Shown: positions 38,658 to 52,540, numbered from the stretch's first letter. The stretch: 64,000 bases of DNA from Anoplolepis gracilipes (GCF_047496725.1 NC_132975.1:6924001-6988000), one strand, 5' to 3'. Program-made: numbers and translations. The notes: generated by a model not told the origin, from the sequence alone.

Positions 38658-41647
38658 ATCAAACAAAGCTTTTTGCAGCCTTTATTCTTTTAATACCGCA
38701 TTAAATTATAATTATTATAATTTATAATTATTTATAATTAAATTACGGAATATTGATTAAATTAAACTTGTCGATAACAAAAACCGATAAAGCTTTTGTT
38801 ATCGATAATTTTAATTTTAATTTTAAATCAAAGTTAAATTATTTAATTGTTACAGAAAAAATCCTTTTTGTTTTACCTTCAATATTTATCAATATAAAGA
38901 ATAAAAAATTCAATTTTCATAAACTCTCAAAAATCTTTAGCAATAAACTTTTAAAAATTGTTATAAAAGCATGTTTCGTATGTATATAATGGTATGTAAT
39001 ACATGCAATCAACAGTCAAGTTTACCTTACTTTTGTTGTTATAAACCGTGTAATTAAGGTTGAATTGTTAATGAAGTAATTAATAGTGTTGTATTGCATT
39101 TAATTAACCTTGCTCTTTGAATTTTCCTCTCTTACGTATAGTAGTAATATCGAGACGTAGTTTCATTTCGATCACGTTTCTCTTGAAACCTAAACTCGAC
39201 TCTCTCTCGCAAATAGAACAGGAAAATGTCTACAAGTAACAATGGTTAACGAGTTGCAACAAACAAATAGCTAGAGTATCTAGTATGCTCTAGAGAATCT
39301 TGAAATGCAAACAGTCAAGTTTCTGACTGTAAAATTTTCGACAAAGCTAGAAAGAAAATCGAAAATATAAATGAGAACAGCGCGACAAAACCCTCGTATC
39401 TCCGATATTTGCATTCCAACTGTGTGTACACCGAAATATTCTCGTCGATATTCACGAGGAAAGTAACTCGTGCGTTTCGAAGATTTGACCGAAATTGCAT
39501 CGAGGTTGGCTAGAAGTTCTAAACGAGAAGAAAAGACATTTGCGGAGGGATTTAAGGATTTTATGCGCGCGCGCGTGAATATGCTGAATTTGAAAAAAGC
39601 AAGAAAGTTTCCTTATGTCAAATTGTGTTTGGTAGAAATTGCCTGGTAATTGACGCGTATCGCTGGTATTGTGAATTGCGGACTATGCGAACGCCCTATG
39701 ATTGATCGACGCGAAACGGAACAGAATTCGCGCGTTCGTGTTTCAGATGAACGCCGGCCAGTGGATTTCAATTTCCTGTAACATCCCTCCGATAATTGTC
39801 GTAGTTTACAATCAATGCGTCAGAATTTAATATTTGCGGCATTAAGCTTCAACTGATCGTACCCGATACATCATTGTCAATTAACATTATATAAGAGCAT
39901 TTTTCGAATCATGATTAATTTGTCTTTGATTTAAAAACCGAGTGATATTTCGTAAATATGATGTTTAGTGCAAATCAGTAATTATTCTGTTAAGTAAAAA
40001 ATTAAATAATGTTATTTAACAATATGTAATCAAATACATGAGTGCCAATTATTTAAGATCAACATTTAATCCCTACAAACAAATTTATGAACAAGAGATA
40101 AAGAATTCATGCCAAAAAATTGAAACAATCATAGTACATACCATTTTAATACATTCAAAATTTCTATAATCTGAAAATTAATTTAAAAAACCTACATTCT
40201 TCTCATTGCAATAAACCTATTGCAATGAAATATTGAGAATATTACTCAAGTTGTAAAACGCATTTAAAAAATTAATATATGTAATATTTTTATCTAATTT
40301 AAAGATTACAAAAGTAATCGCTACTATTTTTTTAAAAGAATGTTAATAATTTAGTATTATTAAAGAACTTGACATCAACCACTTACTGATGAATAATGAG
40401 AATAGTAAAAATATAGTCGGATTTATAATCACGTATTATAGAGGATTATGTCAGAGATGTAAGATAGACAAAGGATAACATTAAAATGAGAATGGATGTC
40501 CGAGTTGAGTGAAGAGAACCGCGAATAATATACGAACTACGATTTTCCCTCAGATAAACCGCCGTTATCACCAAAAAGCACCTTTCATGGAATATGAAAA
40601 GCGGTGAAGGATTTATTTATAGATCGAGTGGCGAAAGTCCTCTTTCGCTCACATTAGTCTTCTTTCGTGTCATCGTACATATAAGCCGGTTATCTTAAAG
40701 TGACGTAAGGTTAACTTTCAAAACCTAATAAATTTATCTACAACAGACGAGTACAAGTTTATACAATGTACTCATTTTAAGAAGTTTTAAAACATTTAAC
40801 CTTATCTTCACATAAAACAGCTCATGAATAATTTATCAAGAGAATTTATTTCACTTTTTCACAAAATATATAAAAGCGATATGTTCAAATGTATGTTTCG
40901 CGCGTGATAAATTCACATGCAATAAAAACAATATAAATACAATTTTTGAGTAAAACGCTGGAACAAAATTTAATTCTGTTCACGCATTTATTTACACATA
41001 AGAAAACATGCGGAATACATTATGAAAAAGGGAAATAGTATATACTTTATATGAATATTATTATTTTGTACGTTATTTTTGTATAAAGCTAACAATCACG
41101 TTTTTATGTGTACGTTTGTGTTGTATATATGGTATATGATGACTTTACAAATTCAATTTTAATATTTTATTATTTAATATAATTAAATAATTTTTAAATT
41201 TCCGTGCATTGCGATAATATAATATACGATCTCAATATTTGCTCGTAGCTTTCACAAAATTTTTAGCATAACGAGGCCATTACATACTTATTAGCATACG
41301 AGCGCATTCAATATAAACCGATCTTTTTTCTCTTTTCGCTCTCGTTGAACGAAATCTGACCGCTCGCGATAAAAAGGAACGATCAGCAGCGAAACGTAAA
41401 CTGGAATAAATTCGGCCGCGAATTAAATCAAGCCATTGAATCATTGAATGTGCCAAGCAAATCGGAAATTAATGGATATTATAAATGATATAACTCGCTG
41501 GAAAATTACTGTATGGTTCAGAATTTTTGATGCGTGAACTATTAACCGTTAATCTAGTCCAAAATCGCTCTGCGTTTAATTGTCTGTGATTGTGCTATGT
41601 GTAAACATGCATTATACTCAGAAATAAAAAATTGTTTCTTATAATTA

Positions 41648-41649
<2 letters not shown>
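38658..41649. other. Non-coding region
   Basis: AT-rich, with GC-richer CpG-bearing patches at 39180-39900 (including GCGCGCGCG at 39566) and 40480-40690. These may be regulatory, but nothing specific is recognised. The open frame at 39315-39500 (minus) has no family resemblance. Confidence 0.45.

Positions 41650-41695
<46 letters not shown>
41650..41695. repeat. (TA)n microsatellite
   Basis: About 23 TA units. Confidence 0.95.
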
Positions 41696-41697
<2 letters not shown>

Positions 41698-41913
41698 ATA
41701 CAATAATTTATTAGAATTATTATATTATAAAAATAAAAATTTTTCAGTTTGTCTGACAATAAGATAAATGTATACGTATCTATGCATTTATGTATGTTTG
41801 CGACACAAGTGTTTTAGTAGTTTATGTAACAAATTTATATATTTTTTTTATTTTTTCTTCTTATTTTAAAATTTGTAATAAGATTATCAAAAGAGCTCTG
41901 AATTAATAAATAT

Positions 41914-41973
41914 AAATAAGTAAGTAAGAAAGAGGCTCCTCGCTCCTATTGCCTCTTTCTTACTTACTTATTT
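41914..41973. repeat. Perfect 23-bp hairpin
   Basis: Arms 41914-41936 and 41951-41973 are perfect reverse complements (AAATAAGTAAGTAAGAAAG and GAGGC, then the inverse) around the 14-base loop TCCTCGCTCCTATT. Perfect pairing suggests recent origin or constraint. Confidence 0.75.
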
Positions 41974-42279
41974 AAAATTTGTCTATAAAATTATATAATG
42001 CTAAAAAAACTAAATTATGTAAACTAATTATTAAAATTATATTGAGCCTTATTTAAGGATAAATATAAGAATAAAATTTAAGTGTAAAGTATTTTCTTCA
42101 ATTTTCGGTTCATACTGTCAAAAATCTGTTTCTCTCTTTCTCTCTCTCTTTTTTGTTTTAACAATTTTCATTTCCAAAAGCTTATCATTATTTTATGTCT
42201 CTTTATGTAATAAGAGGCTTTAGAAAATGATGTCAATATCCAACAAAGTCGCAAGTGTGTCGATAAGTGTTAAAGGATT

Positions 42280-42580
42280 AAGAGCTTTCATCGAAATGCG
42301 GCCACTTTGATATGCAGTGCCATGAAGCTGGTACAGCGGCTCCCGGAAACCTGAGACGACATACCATAATCGATATACCCATGGCTCCATTTTGGCCGGA
42401 CGTGCAACTGCGAGTTATGCATCTTGTGTACTGTGCGGCCTGCTTGCGGAGATGCAGTGCAACCGCGTACTGCAACGTCCGCCTCGAGATCCCGTGATGT
42501 TTCATCCGCGAGTAATTGGAGAGGACGTTTTGCCGCCAAAAGATATTTCTCCTTGCTTAATCCATCCAACATCAGTGTGA
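42280..42580. other. GC-rich island of unknown origin
   Basis: About 300 bp with roughly balanced base composition in very AT-rich surroundings. Several overlapping frames on both strands stay open for 60-94 codons, the longest on the minus strand (42288-42572, with SKEKYLLAAKRPLQLLADET near its start). No splice pair brackets it cleanly and no family is recognised. It could be a captured host or transposon fragment, a conserved element or a lost exon. Confidence 0.35.
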
Positions 42581-43846
42581 CATATATATTATTCGAATGT
42601 ATTGAAGACAGAAAAAGAGAGAAATTATTTATTTATATGTAATAAAAACTATTTTTATAATAAAATTTTAGATATATAAAATTGCAAAAATTTTAACAAT
42701 TATACACTATTATTCTAAAATATTATTAAGTTTAAATTACTTTTTTATGCCTATTTATTATATTTTAAATATAATATCAATTTTTCATCTTATGTACAAT
42801 ATCAAAAGAGAATAAATACTAATAAATAAACTGTATAGATGTATAAATAAAGAATCTTATCTTTTTTTTTACAAATTCTGTCTGTTACTTTTTATAGTTT
42901 GTCTGTTATCTTTTATTAACCGTAGAATTTTATTTTGTTAATATTATATATTTTATAATATTAACAAATAAAATTATGGTTTTTTTTAAGTGCCTACAAT
43001 CTTATTTATAATTATTATTATTAATTAGATTTAATCTTATTTTGTCAATAATATAGCAGCACGTGAACTTATTAATTAAAGTTGACAAGCAATTATCATC
43101 TACTGCACGGATATTAGCAATTTATCCGTGGTATCCAGTAAACCTATAGCTCGATGCACTGTTCGAGTATTTTAATGCGGTTCTTGTCCATAGCGTGGCG
43201 TCAGCTGCATTTTATATTTGCATTTGCAATATATATTTGCATGAGGCAGAAGGATTATGAAACCAATGAGTTTCCAAACAAACGGAAGCATAGCAAACGG
43301 AAGATTGGCACGTTATTATACGAACATAGAGGACAACATGTTTAAGTAAATATTAATAATACTTGTTTTTAATTTTTTAGCATCGGATTTAATAAGATTT
43401 ATACTTTGTATCTAAAATTATTTAAGGTCCTTTGATTTAGATTGATATTTAAAATATTTTTAGCTAAATATAAACTTAAAAAAAAAACTTAAAGAAATAA
43501 AGAGAAATTTAATTTTCATATTAATAATTTAAATAGTTATAAATCTTTAAAAGAATGTTGAAATATTGAATTATTTATTTTAAATTGTATATGCATATGT
43601 ATAGACATACATACATAATATAAGTTATATAAAGTTAATTCATCTCACGTTTTCTGCGTACGCCGTTGTTTCATACATCTATGGACTTCTTTTGAGGTTC
43701 ATTCTTTGTTGCCTCTTCATAAGACTCATAATATTCACTCACGGAAACATACTTAATTACAATCACACGCACTAATCATTAGAATAAATATATGCACTAT
43801 ATAATTTGCCAAATATTTTTAATGCTAACCGGTTAACGGGAGAAAC

Positions 43847-43886
<40 letters not shown>

Positions 43887-44101
43887 ATAAAACTAGAATC
43901 TGTTTTACATACATTCAAAAATCAAATTATATGCCACCATAACAATACTGTCTCTATTGTTAACAAAAAGCAAAAGCTCTCATGTTTTAGGATAATTATT
44001 ATTTTGTATTACAAATAATATATATAAAAATATAAGATATAATAAATATAAAAATATAAAAATATACGCATTAATAAGATAAATATCTACAGAATGTAAT
44101 A

Positions 44102-44395
44102 ATTGTTGCTAATTAATAATCGTAGAAAATAATCGCGTTAAACGTCCTCTAATATCATCACGTATATCATTATGATACACAATTCACATCACTATACTTT
44201 TCTGCTCGACTGTCGCCGCGCGAATGACAACAACTCGCATAAACAGAATGTTATGTATATGCTGGAAAATTCGACGCTCGTTCTGTTTATGATGCTGTTG
44301 TGTTGTTATAACTTGCGCAGTGACTGGAAGATGGTTACGCGGACCGCTCTGAAATATCGTCTTTATTGATTGCTCGCACGATCTCGATTAAATAA
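44102..44395. repeat. Duplicated block, copy 1
   Basis: Matches 44690-45010 in direct orientation. Shared landmarks in order are an AATAATCG-AAAATAATC stretch, GCCGCGCGAATGA, AAACAGAATGTTA, ATTCGACGCTCGTT-TGTTTAT, GTGTT and TGCGCAGTGAC. Within it AAACAGAA and TTCTGTTTA are inverted. Both are likely copies of one small element. Confidence 0.65.
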
Positions 44396-44689
44396 ATTAT
44401 ATATCTCGACAAATCATCGATGTGATATAAACGCTGAATTTTCATCGTTATTTTTTACTGCAACAAATATAAAATATTGTAAAGTATATGTATTAAATGT
44501 ATTAATTAATTAAATCATAGCACCGTTTTGATTCAAAGTTGTTTTACCCTGTATTCACAATGTAATGATCGAGAAATTGGAAAATAACATATCGATAATT
44601 TCATTCCTGAAATTGCGCGTAGCGAAAAAATTAATTTCTTATTAAGAAGAAGAAGAATCGTGTGAATTGTTAATCATCGTATTAATTGT

Positions 44690-45010
44690 TGACAATTAAT
44701 AATTGTAAAAAATAATCACATTAAATATCAATATTTATCATGACTGTATTATTGTTATAATATACAGAGTGATTCGCACCGCGCTACCTTTCTGTTCGCC
44801 GCGCGAATGAAACACACAACAAGGTGTGATGTAAACAGAATGTTAAGTGCTGGTGAATTCGACGCTCGTTTTGTTTATACTGCTGTCGTGTTATGATCTG
44901 CGCAGTGACACTGAAACGGGAAGGTATGTAGCTACGCAACTACTCTATCTGTCATCACAGTAGCCTCTCTCGAGAGATGCGACTCCGAGAATTACTGAGA
45001 TATCAAACAC
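44690..45010. repeat. Duplicated block, copy 2
   Basis: Direct, diverged copy of 44102-44395 about 590 bp downstream. It contains TACAGAGTG at 44763, close in form to the end of the foldback element at 45160-45709, which suggests related insertions. The segment 44760-45000 is clearly GC-richer than its flanks. Confidence 0.65.
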
Positions 45011-45159
45011 GCGATTATTTTCTCTTTATAATTATATAATATAATTATCAACTACTAACTTTCACGATTGATTAACTTTCGCGATAAATGACACCCGATA
45101 AAAATATATCGTAGCAATTATTTATTATCCAAACACATATTTCGCATAATATATGTATA

Positions 45160-45709
45160 CATAGTGTTCCATAAAAAGTTGCTGAAATTGATCAGCTGTA
45201 ATTTATAAACGTACATAGCGAACAAAAAATAAAATATCTTCTAAAAAAGAATATTTAGCAGTTTTATTTTTATATGGACTAAAGATAATTAGAAATATTT
45301 TTATTATTTAATAAATCTTTATCAAAAAATGTCAAAACGACAACCTTAATAATATATATTTGAAACGCGTACCATTAAAATGGAAATCAAGTCTCGAAAT
45401 AAAAAAAATTTTTGTAATAACTTTTTCGAGATGCCATTCACTGTTTCTCTCACAGCTCTGGTCAATTCTCTTATTGTTTTGGGCTGTTCAAAAAGAGAAA
45501 AAAAATATATTTTTGTATATCATTGAGATTATCAATATTTAGCATTTTTTTATAAACATTTATTAAAATAATAAGAATATATTCATTTGTCTTTAGTCCA
45601 TATGTAAATAAAACTACCAAATATCCTTTTTTAGAAGATATTATATTTTTTCTGCTCACTATCTGCATTCAAATTGACAGCTGATTAGTTTTGGCTTTGG
45701 GACACTCTG
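45160..45709. mobile_element. Foldback element with long inverted ends (Tc1/mariner-like MITE)
   Basis: The ends are CATAGTGTTCC and GGACACTCTG, flanked by TA on both sides, as in Tc1/mariner insertions. The terminal inverted repeats extend about 135 bp each (blocks AATCAGCTG, ATCTTCTAAAAAAG and ATATGGACTAAAGA match in inverse order), leaving about 270 bp of unique middle. No transposase frame. The TA duplication and CAGAGTGTCCC-like ends support the assignment. Confidence 0.75.
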
Positions 45710-46179
45710 TATATTCATTTAAATATCAATGTATGTTCATTTACAATAAAGATCGAAGTGATAGGAAATAGGGATTATACAATATTTTATTGCAATATTT
45801 ACATCTGTAAATATGTTCAAAATCAAATTATATATCTTGTATCACATTTTGAATTTTTCATTATTATCATAATATGTTTATAATTTTCGGATTGAAAACG
45901 CAAAATGATAAATACGAATCAAATACTTCAAATAACGAAAATGGTTTAAATATCAAATCAATCTTAATCAATCATTTAACAATAATAGATTTCGCGAGAT
46001 TTACGTAGTTTATTCGATCAAAATATATCACGCAAATGATCAGCAAAGTAACGTTTCAAATATTACATTCTGTTAAACTTTATTTTCGTATATTTATTCA
46101 CATTTATATTATAATACAAGATAATACAATTATTTAGAACAAAATAATTTAATATTTGTTAACAATAGATAATGTAACG

Positions 46180-46407
46180 TAACCGCAGTGAGTGATGGAC
46201 TTTAGTATGATTTTCGAGCGTCAGATCGTAGCTTTGTACGATTGTAATTTCCGCGTTGTTCTTCCATTGTGATATAATAATGTTCGCGTCAGTGTATAAT
46301 AAACGTTAGTATAGTGCCGTGCGAAATGCCACTACAATCTGTTGATTAGTGCTCTCCCGCGGTTGTAGTTAATTATATTTTGACAAGCAAGTCGAGTTTT
46401 CACGAAC
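46180..46407 (+). promoter_or_regulatory. Possible promoter and 5' UTR
   Basis: CpG-containing words are concentrated here (ACCGCAG, GAGCGTCAG, TTCCGCG, TTCGCGTCAGTG, CTCCCGCGG) against AT-rich flanks, directly before the ATG-donor at 46408. Supported by composition only. Confidence 0.25.
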
Positions 46408-46414
46408 ATGTCGA
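46408..46414 (+). CDS. Possible first coding exon ending just after ATG
   Basis: ATGTCGA is followed at once by GTAAGTG, an excellent donor, with A at -3. It sits after about 200 bp of GC-richer sequence that contains an initiator-like TCAGTG near 46289. Short start exons of this form are common in insects. Without splicing the same ATG gives a 37-codon frame (46408-46521) with no known match. No partner exon was found, so this is weak. Confidence 0.25.
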
Positions 46415-47592
46415 GTAAGTGTTACAAAGAAGTAGTAAAGAATAAACAAGAACGGAAAAAGTCAGGAGAAATATCGAATGGAGTAACCATGAGCAATTTA
46501 GAATTTATCTATTTCTTGTAAAATAGCAAAGTATTCGTGAGCAAATTAATTCATTTTTTGTTACTTATGAAATTAATTACTCATTGTCAGTATTTTTCAA
46601 TCCATCTTATATTATTATATAAAGCATGTAAAAATATTTTAAATTTTTTATCTTTTGGACATAATTAAAATATATTTAATATACGTATATATAAAATAAA
46701 ATAAAATATTCTTTATTATAATATTTTTATAAAGATATATAAAAAATATATCAACATTATGCGAGGCCGCCGCGTGTGTGAAAATTTATAATTATCATTT
46801 CTCATTATCTGCATAAAAATTAAATTGTTACTTATCATTTTCATAAAGTTTATTATATCTAAAAAATCTTTCTGTGCATGCATCTTTCGTATTACACATC
46901 TATTTAAAAAAATACAAAATTTAATTGTGAGTAAAATTTGAATATATTTTGTGTTTTATAAATTATCAGCTACTGTTGTCGTCGCTTAAGCATTGTATCA
47001 ATGAATGCTTATTTAAACTATTTTTTATTTTAATTTCAAGGGAACATTATATCAAATTTATACATAAATGTTTAAAAATAGAAGACGAATAATTGATACG
47101 AATAATGGACAAAAGAGTCAAATTCTTATTCAAATCTTTATTCTAAACTAAACAATGACTAATTAAAGCAATTTATTTAATTTTTGTTAGTATAAATAGT
47201 TCTTTAATTACTTCGATTTCGATCTTAAGCAATTCCACAAAATTGTAAATTGAAAATTCGACTTGGCAACTCAAGAGACATTTGGATAACTAATTACTAG
47301 TAAACTTCATGATTGACTTAAATTAATTTTAATCCAGTTTAAAAACTTTGTACAATGATTCATTTTGTTTACATCAAAAATCGCAACTATAGTTAATTGA
47401 AGACTAGGAAAAATATTCAATGTAAACCTTTAAAAGACATAATAACAATTTTATAAGTCTGAAAAAGCGATAGCATATAATCGACAAAAGAAAGGAATAA
47501 TAATTTACATTAAAAAATATATATTTAAAATTTTTTTGACATATATATAATATATATGATCTCTATGTCTCTTATATGTGTATGTGCGTGTA

Positions 47593-47595
<3 letters not shown>

Positions 47596-47627
<32 letters not shown>
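47596..47627. repeat. (TA)n microsatellite
   Basis: About 16 TA units after a TATG/TGCG run. Confidence 0.9.
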
Positions 47628-47629
<2 letters not shown>

Positions 47630-48364
47630 CGTGAAAGATGTAAATAAAAATGCAATAAAATGTGGATTTGCGTAAGTTATCACATCATGTGGGATTTTCT
47701 CGCTAACCTCGAGATAGAAAGTTGATTTTTCACCGATAAAAAATTTAAATTTATGCTGAATGCAAACAAAAGGAATCTCCTGCGTTTTGAATTACCTTTG
47801 TACTTTCTGTACATTTCACAAATTTGCATATTAACATGTGGCATATTTCTGCTTTGCTCTTTCTGATAGAATAGCCGATGATTCCGCTGAAATAGCAGTT
47901 GCAAAAACAAGAAAAGTATATCAAAAACTATCAAATTTGAATGTAACTGTGGTATATGAAAACGTCGACATATTTTAGCGTTACATTTTATATGAAAATG
48001 TCGTGATTAATGTTAACAATGATATTAATAATAAATTTATGCTACGTGAGTTATAATACAAACAATAATTAGTCATTATATTATGTTGTGTGCATCACGT
48101 GACTGTTTCTATTCAGTATTATGTTTAACAATCAATATTCATCTAGCTTTAATGATAGCATAATTCACTATCAAAATCCGATTTATAGATGTATAAACCA
48201 ATCATGCATGATTGATTGAGATACACAATGCGTACATTACATGCAAGATTCGTAATGTATCGTTACTTGCGCGAAAAAGAAAATCAAATTTTAATACTTT
48301 GCATTAGTGTGTTGATAATCTTTATAAAATATTAAATGCATACACGTACATATATCTATATATT

Positions 48365-48384
48365 ACACACACACACACACACAT

Positions 48385-48422
<38 letters not shown>
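48365..48422. repeat. Compound (AC)n(AT)n microsatellite
   Basis: About 10-12 AC units with one interruption, followed by about 15 AT units. Confidence 0.9.
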
Positions 48423-48426
<4 letters not shown>

Positions 48427-51400
48427 TATAAAAAGAGAGAAAATACAGCGATGTAACAAATTGAAGATACGATAGTATGTCGAGATGCTATGCAAGTGGA
48501 ACGTGACGACCGCATAAATTTTACGGAGATGTCACGCGATAAATCTCATGTCGTTACATTATTATCTGTCGCGTTACATTATGGTAGTACTGGAGCACGA
48601 GGCAAACAGGCACCAAAAGAAACTCTGCGCCTCTCTATCTCCAGTAAGTTATTTCGAGAGATAATTTGCGTACGTGCTCGCTTCCGTATGACGTATGTAC
48701 TCGTGTGCAGTTTACGAATTTATAAATGCGAATTGCTGTTCCCTTGTGCATAATCCAACCTTGAAAACAAATTTGCACATTTCAGCAGAAGCAAATCTAC
48801 GTAAGATAACTCAATCAAATGTTTTTAACGCATCGCTGTTATATTGAACGCAATAAAACGCGATGAAGAAATTATGATCAATCGTTGCCTTGATAAATTT
48901 TGATATTTAATAAATTGAGATAAAATTTTTCATTATTTTAAGTACAGTGTATAATAAACATATTTAAACATTGCATGTTGAAAATTTTCTTAAATTAAAA
49001 TAGTATATTTGCTTCATATATTTATATATATGTTGCAAGTTCTTTGCAAATATTCAGCTTTTAAAAAAAAATCTAAGCTTTTTATAAAAAAATTAATTTG
49101 ACTTTTTTACAAGCATGTATTAAAAGTTTAGCACTTTATAAAAAGATTAAGTCTTTTCTTTTAAAATTGATTTTACAAAACATCTGTATATATGGTATAC
49201 ATATCTAAATGTATATGTATATGTATGTATGTATAATATAAAATGTAAGATTCTTATAAATTTTGTGCAATTATATTTTTGTAACAATTTAATAAATTTT
49301 AAGTTACTTTATCGAATTTTGAGCGTTTCAAAATTTCGTTAAAAATGCAACTTATAAGCTTTATAAAATGTATCTAATTATAAAATAAAATTTTAGCATT
49401 TAGAAACTTATTAACAATTAATATTTAAAGACAAACTCTCTCTTTGCACAATATTATATATATAATTGTACTTTTAAATATTATATAATACATTTTGCAT
49501 TTTTTCTGAAATGTACATACATTATAAATATGAAAATATATTTAAAATCTATAGATTTTGGAGTATCATATTTAAAAGTAATCTTATACATTTTCATCTT
49601 AATCCACTTGAGTGTGCGCCAAGTGCATCATTTTCTTCACTTCTAACTTTCCTACTTCAATATGAGATCGCTGATCCGAAAGGAAAGCAAGCGGAATCGC
49701 AAAGCGAGTTCTCTCACGGCGATTGCTAACAATAAGTGGTTTAACGGAGATTTAACTCGGTCTCCGACCTCATCTTGTTTTGTCCGAATGTTCTCAATGC
49801 GTCATTTTAGGATTAACATTGACCTGATCAAAATTTATTGGAGCGATACCGAAATTGGTGACTTCTAATGTATCTTTATAAAACCGTGATAAATGTCTCT
49901 CCGACGTCTATCGAATTCGTACAGCATTTCGTAAGCATGAAGTTTCCCTCAATAACGATGCATCTTTTTCGAAGGGTTACTTACTATTCTATCTTATTAC
50001 CCAATAAAACGCTCGTAATGTAAATAGATCGTAGCTCATTATTTAGTTAGCTCATTAATTATAAAAACTATACTATTTTTAAAATTTTTATTGCATTTCA
50101 ATTTCTTCGTGCAAAAGTCGAAGAATACTAGTATTAACAAAAATATTTAAAAAATTTTATAAATTTAAATATACTTTATTGATGTACGCCACATAAATTA
50201 AATTGTATATATGTATATTTTAATTATTTAATTCTAATTTTCTCAGGATAAAAAATAAGCTTTTATAAAGATATAAAAATAAATAAGAAATAAAAAAGTT
50301 TAAATATACACACACATATAAATATGTAAGAAAGTAACTTTTGAATTAAATATATTATAATGTTATACAAAATATGTGTATATGAAAAAGAGAGAGAATA
50401 TGTGAAACAGATTTGATTTTATTCAATATTTATTATATTAACAATAAAATAAAGGCAAAGATATTTGCAGTTCTATCATGTTTTTGAGATCTTAACAAGA
50501 TGCTAATCATCGTGATCGCAGTATAGATACGTTGGTAATGTCATAAATAATTTTCGACGTGGATGAACGCCGCGACTTATGGTTACTCAGACATATTTCT
50601 CCTGTCGTATATTGCCGTTGCATACGCAATGTTATGAGCATCTGTCATATGCAATAAATTTCTAGCATACTTTAAGCAATAAATTGCAGCATACATACAG
50701 AAAAAGTTATTAAAAGCATTAATAATGTCAATCTTTGACATGCTTTGTTTAAGCACAAATACGTAATTTAAAATTAAAAACAATTTTCGAACAATTATTT
50801 TTACAACTTGAGCTTCAAAAATACAATGTATAAAATGTTTTACTCATTACTATTAATGAATGCAGTAATAAAATGTAATTAAAATTTTTGACTTTGTTTT
50901 GCTTTAATAACAAAGTTTTAATAGTTTTAATGTAATTTTTGAAGCTGTGTTAAGAGATACGTATACAATAAAACGAACATTCCATATGTATTCAATTTAC
51001 ATATTAGAAAATCCTTTCTGTTCTGGAAGGAGATAAATTTTGAATTTTTGTTCAATATAAATGGACTACATATTTTCAAGTAATCTGTAAGAAATGTACT
51101 TAAGTACATGAAGTAACTTTCTTTAAGATATCTCTTTAAGATAGTCTTCATATTTCACTATTTCAATCAATTATTATTTGCCCTTGTAACAAACATAAAT
51201 CATAGATGTTCCATATGCTCAATAAAAGCTGGGCTTCATGTTATCAATTTGTTATATTTTTTGCAGATGCACGCTATTAATATAAAGATGAAATACGAAG
51301 ACAAATCAATATTAATTTTCTCAGACGTTTTCTCGCTGAATCCGTCAAATATCGAGATGACAAAAAAGGCACGAAATGAGTACCTGTCGTCGCACATTTT

Positions 51401-52538
51401 AATGCGACAAATTGTTGCATTAAAGAAGAATACGTGCATGCAGTAACTAAAATTTACGACAAATTGAATTGCATGCTGACGAAAGTTCTAAAATTAGCAA
51501 ACAATGTTATCAAACAGCGCAGTCAGCCCTCGTTATAAATATGAGTATTTTGGTAGCATTTTATTTCCGTTAAATATTTGTTTTTCATCTTGATTTAAAT
51601 TCAGTAGTTAATTTTTAATTTAATTTTTTAAATATTATAACTTTTCAGGATTTTAAAGCATTTTACGCGAAACGCGTATAGGTAGATATTTGGAAAGTTA
51701 AAATTTTAATTTCTCTGAACATTGTAATCAATAAAACTCGATAGAAAAGAAAACAAAACGCTATTAAACGCCATCTTTGCAACGGGATGCTTTCCCACGC
51801 AATTGATATCCTGCAACAGTATCTTACCACTTATCGGTGGTTTCTCAATAGGCGAAGATCTCCTTCGTTTGCGAGTGATCCACTTTCGTTTTTTCTAGCT
51901 AACATATCCATTCGATAGCGGAGATATTGCTGCCGAGATATTATCACATTTACTAAGTTAATTGAGAGTATATAAAATACATTGGCTTCTCCTTAGAAAT
52001 GTCGTCAAATCAAATATGACATTTTATTTAAGCTGTCAAATCTTTAGCTATTATTATTTATTAATTGAAAATACTATAAAAAATATTAAGACTTTTCTAC
52101 TTAAAAATCTTAACAAAAGATACTTTGAAATTATAAATTTAACAAAAAAAAACAACGATTTAAATTTGGACAAAATAATTTTATTTATCTTGAAATTTAT
52201 CGTAGATATATTATTTCACTTATATAACAAATATACGGATTTATGTATTATTTCACCTATAAATATACGATGCATATAGAAAATTACAGAAATGAATCTG
52301 AATCTTCCGCAAGCAATGAATTTATCTAAAAAAGTTAACGGATGCAAACGATATCAATGTTATCAACGCGACCGACATTGCGGTTAATACGTTAAGCATC
52401 ACGGAAGCTTCACTGGTGCATGTATCACAAAACGAAAAACGAACTACCCATCCTCGCATTCGCTGCAACGGGCAACGGCGACATCAACGAAATACAAAAC
52501 GCCAACTGCACCTCTCTTTAGTTTTCCAGCTAGAACTG

Positions 52539-52540
<2 letters not shown>

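Larger units (their letters stand above)
42580..46179. other. Non-coding region with repeats
   Basis: Besides the separately listed repeats I see AT-rich DNA, a hairpin of TTATTTTGTTAATATTAT near 42931-42980 and a (TA)n run at 43849-43878. A GC-richer patch at 43080-43340 has short open frames of no known family. Confidence 0.5.

Noticed and set aside
6728..48115. Scattered TCACGTGA-type E-boxes (near 6728, 11823, 38185, 48107)
   Set aside because: A rough estimate from base composition gives about four CACGTG by chance in 64 kb; the number seen is not a clear excess.
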